Assembly (NCBI GenBank): GCA_963573315.1
Contig: OY752149.1
Location: 434,001-498,000, forward strand
Source: Entomortierella parvispora
Taxonomy: Eukaryota; Mortierellomycota; Mortierellomycetes; Mortierellales; Mortierellaceae
Length of the DNA stretch: 64,000 nucleotides
Direction: 5' to 3'
Translations under genes and position numbers: made by a program
The notes under the pieces: model-generated
The model's database searches: none
What the model was told of the DNA's origin: nothing
What the model saw: the letters and a program-made list of their open reading frames with translations, nothing else
Part shown: positions 61,774-64,000 of the stretch, piece after piece
Layout of the letters: the number at the start of each line of letters is the position of its first letter
How positions within the stretch are numbered: the stretch's first letter is position 1

Positions 61774-63013
61774 CTAATGCCCTGATGGTCCTGCGGACGT
61801 GTTTTCCGGCGGAACACCCAGCAAAGGTGTTTGTTCTGCTACAGCAAACGAACTATACCCAAGTTTCTTTGCTCGGGATCGATAATAAATGCACTGACCA
61901 AAGAGAACACTTTGGAAAAAGGCAGAGAAGGCATATACGATCCAGCTGGTCCAGTTAGTCTTTGGTCTTAGGGCAATGGACACTGTCAGCAAGACCGTAC
62001 TTGGTGTTTGAATAAGCATCCAAGGAATGCTTAGAGCACCAACAGACTGAGTGGAAAGAGTCAAGGTCAGTTCATGTTGCAAAAAAAAATACATAAAAGG
62101 TAAAAGAGGCTGTTTTTCTCACCTTCCGAAGGTAAGTCTCGATAAGTTGTGGGAGATATTGGATCAAGGCTAACAACACGTTCAAGAGACCCAATAGGCC
62201 TGCCCAAAGGACCAAGGTCCAATGACTCGCCGACCCTTCCTGATCACCACGACCCAGAACAGCAAGAAGAATGGCCGTGATAGTTGCACAAACCAACAAA
62301 TGACCAAGAATGATCTTGCCAAAGAGCAGCGTCAATGACCACTCGAATGATCGAGACGGAAGACAAATCAAATGAAGGTTATGGACAAAGGCATTCACTT
62401 TCTTGTGAGGAGGGAAGTAAACGGTATACAGGATGAACCTACATAGTTCATTGGCGATAGCAAGTCAGTACTTCAGATCTGTGGACGGTATTTCTCGAGC
62501 AGAGACATGACAACTTGACCGTACAGGAAATTGAACATGATGAATTGGACGCCAAGTTGACCGATCCCAAGTGTGTTCTCTAGGCAAAGCCCGGTACTCT
62601 ATAGCATTGGTCAATCGCCGAATAGTATTCATTGTCATAGAGATAAATGGTGGTTGAAAGACCTCCTTACCACGAGTTTACAACATCGAACGACTCGCCA
62701 TTGCAGGATCAACAGGTTCAGAAATGACGAAGATGAGGACAGGCACCCCAGCAACAAGAACCAGGGACTGAAGCCATCGCTGTTCTTTTTGCGAATGATG
62801 CGATAAATCTATGGGGGCAGTGTTGACTCAGGTCAGATTATTTCCAGATCGATCCCTGTTTGTACCTGCGTCTGATAACTTGTGCTGCCCAGTCTTTACC
62901 TGAGGCACATACGAGATCCACAAGCTGAAAAACACAATGATTGAAAGAACCAGCTCCCCGGTTTTCCGCCTCTGTGGGCACTCATAAGGTGCAACAGTAA
63001 GATAGTCTAACAT
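61774..63013 (-). CDS. PQ-loop repeat seven-helix membrane protein
   Basis: Exons 62900-63013, 62671-62808, 62507-62598, 62123-62438 and 61774-62046; 310 residues. The two PQ-loop motifs are visible: SYVPQIYRII at about residues 35-44 and QYLPQLIETY in the fourth exon, each at the end of a transmembrane helix. Further hydrophobic helices (LVLSIIVFFSLWI, WFLLLGCLSSSSSFLNLLIL, FIMFNFLYGQVVMFILY, LLVCATITAILLAVLG, WAGLLGLLNVLLALI, WIVYAFSAFFQSVLF) give about seven. PQ-loop proteins include vacuolar/lysosomal amino acid exporters and cystinosin relatives; the substrate here is unknown. The third exon junctions use a donor GTCTCT that is unusual and could be misplaced, but the frame and helix fit. 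Exon 2 first looked frameshifted; re-reading showed it intact. Confidence 0.85.
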
Positions 63014-63578
63014 GGTGCTGCGATGATTGCAGGAAGAGAGGAAGAGAATGCGAAGAGGGAATGAGGAAAAGAAACGTCGGTCTTTGCACCACATGGTTGA
63101 GGGACGTGGCTGCCCCTGAATAATCTCGCACAGTTTGGATGGTCAGATGAACATACGCCACCAAACGATTGTCGTTCTTTCTTCCGTTCGTTCTTCCTAT
63201 AGCCATGCGTATCCACAATAACAGGTGCCGTGCCGTCATGATGGACAAGGGCGGCGCCAGCCAGTGGTCGCACTGGAGCAGTGCCACAGCGCTGGCTTCT
63301 GGAGAGTCATTTGGGGAGCGGCGCCCGAGAGTTGCACTGAGCGCGTCGCCCTGCACCAAACGTGTGCAAAGGATACGTCTCATTTTGACAGTCATGAAAT
63401 CCGAATTTGTAAACAAGCCTCTTTCTTCTTTTTGACCATAGGGCAAGGCTCGCAGGGCAAGGCTCGCAGGGCAGGGTCATTGTCTCTTTTCATTCTTCAT
63501 TCGTGCTCCTTCACTTTTCTCCTTAGCGGCGACTCAGGGAGCAGACTACAACGACTGCCAGAAACATACATATACACA
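63014..63578. promoter_or_regulatory. Divergent promoter region, PQ-loop gene / RPC4-like gene
   Basis: 565 bp between divergent start codons. A direct repeat of GGGCAAGGCTCGCA occurs twice back to back near 63441-63468. No coding sequence is supported. Confidence 0.45.
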
Positions 63579-63926
63579 ATGTCTGACGAAGCAGGCTCGA
63601 GCAGCAACGGCAGCAGCAGCAACCGCGCCCCTCCTGCCGCAAGCAGCATCGGCTCTCTTCATACCCACACCACCCCTGCTGGTCGACTGCCCTCTCTTCG
63701 AGGAGGACGTGGTGGTGCAACAGCTTCTACCCGCGGTGGTGCCACAAAGGTACTGCAGGTTTAAAGAAAGGGCTCGAATGGATTGTTGCCATGGACAGGA
63801 GGCTGCTCCTTGACCCAATTGAATGAATGAAACCTGAATCGAGTTGACTAACATAGCTCTCTCTCGACGTTACTTTCAGCTCAAGTTCGCCCCAACCGTC
63901 CCAACAAAGCGTAACAAGAAGGATGC
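63579..63926 (+). CDS. N-terminus of an RPC4-like (RPC53/POLR3D) RNA polymerase III subunit, partial
   Basis: Two exons in the window, 63579-63749 and 63880-63926, giving 72 complete codons; the donor GTAAGT at 63927 shows the gene continues outside. The start is a Ser/Asn/Pro-rich lead (MSDEAGSSSNGSSSN), then GRLPSLRGGRGG and LKFAPTVPTKRNKKDA. The Pro-x-Arg-Leu-Pro-Ser-Leu/Ile-Arg motif followed by a basic F-x-P-x-(V/I) stretch is how RPC4 proteins begin in fungi and animals. The conserved C-terminal RPC4 domain is not in view, so the call rests on this short region only. Confidence 0.55.
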
Positions 63927-64000
63927 GTAAGTGCTCAGCTCGTTGAATGAAGCTGTCATAAAGAACCACTAATTGGGGACTCGGGGCTAACCTCGTCTTT

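Noticed and set aside
62671-62808. Apparent frameshift in the PQ-loop gene
   Set aside because: Arose from misreading a GGGG run; the corrected sequence reads continuously through LLLGCLSSSSSFLNLL.

Overview
The window is eukaryotic and reads as a filamentous fungus of an early-diverging lineage, most likely Mucoromycota (Mortierella-like). The genes are intron-rich (up to 10 introns, mostly 50-500 nt, GT-AG with some GC-AG). The protein kinase C has the fungal HR1-C2-C1-C1-kinase order. Many proteins carry long Gln/Ser/Pro tracts, and an intact Ty3/gypsy element is present. The phylum is inferred from gene style; no rRNA or marker gene was compared. Exon coordinates come from reading splice sites by eye and checking that reading phase is preserved across every junction.

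Layout. 1-787: 3' end of an unrecognised gene. 788-8501: 7.7 kb without a supportable gene, upstream of a bHLH transcription factor (8502-10305, +). A membrane-anchored kelch protein (10404-12828, -) converges on it. Ribosomal protein eL38 (13764-15008, -) follows, with a complete Ty3/gypsy retrotransposon (15083-21309, -, two 511-bp LTRs identical by eye, GCAG target duplication) inserted about 75 bp upstream of its start codon. Next come PP2C phosphatase (+), a SAM methyltransferase (-), the tri-snRNP protein SART1/Snu66 (+), a Yra1/ALY mRNA-export adaptor (+), seipin (-), Pkc1 (-), a 1495-residue ankyrin-UBA protein (-), ARB1 (ABC-F, -), an unknown protein (-) divergent from PP2A methylesterase PME-1 (+), COG2 (+), a BRCT protein (-), a hotdog thioesterase (-), a minisatellite array with overlapping open frames (+ transcription unit, 59118 to about 61755), a PQ-loop transporter (-) and the 5' end of an RPC4-like RNA polymerase III subunit (+).

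Most genes are ordinary housekeeping functions: splicing and mRNA export (SART1, Yra1), ribosome biogenesis and structure (ARB1, eL38), Golgi tethering (COG2), lipid droplets (seipin), phosphatase/kinase signalling (PP2C, PME-1, Pkc1). They do not form a pathway cluster. The unusual material is the young retrotransposon, whose Gag-Pol frame opens inside its own LTR and which carries an extra 3' ORF; the 11-copy 114/117-bp coding-like array; repeated GC-AG introns; and a tRNA-like element with a palindromic B box. I found no CRISPR array, phage or bacterial-type operon, and no clear undescribed system beyond these.
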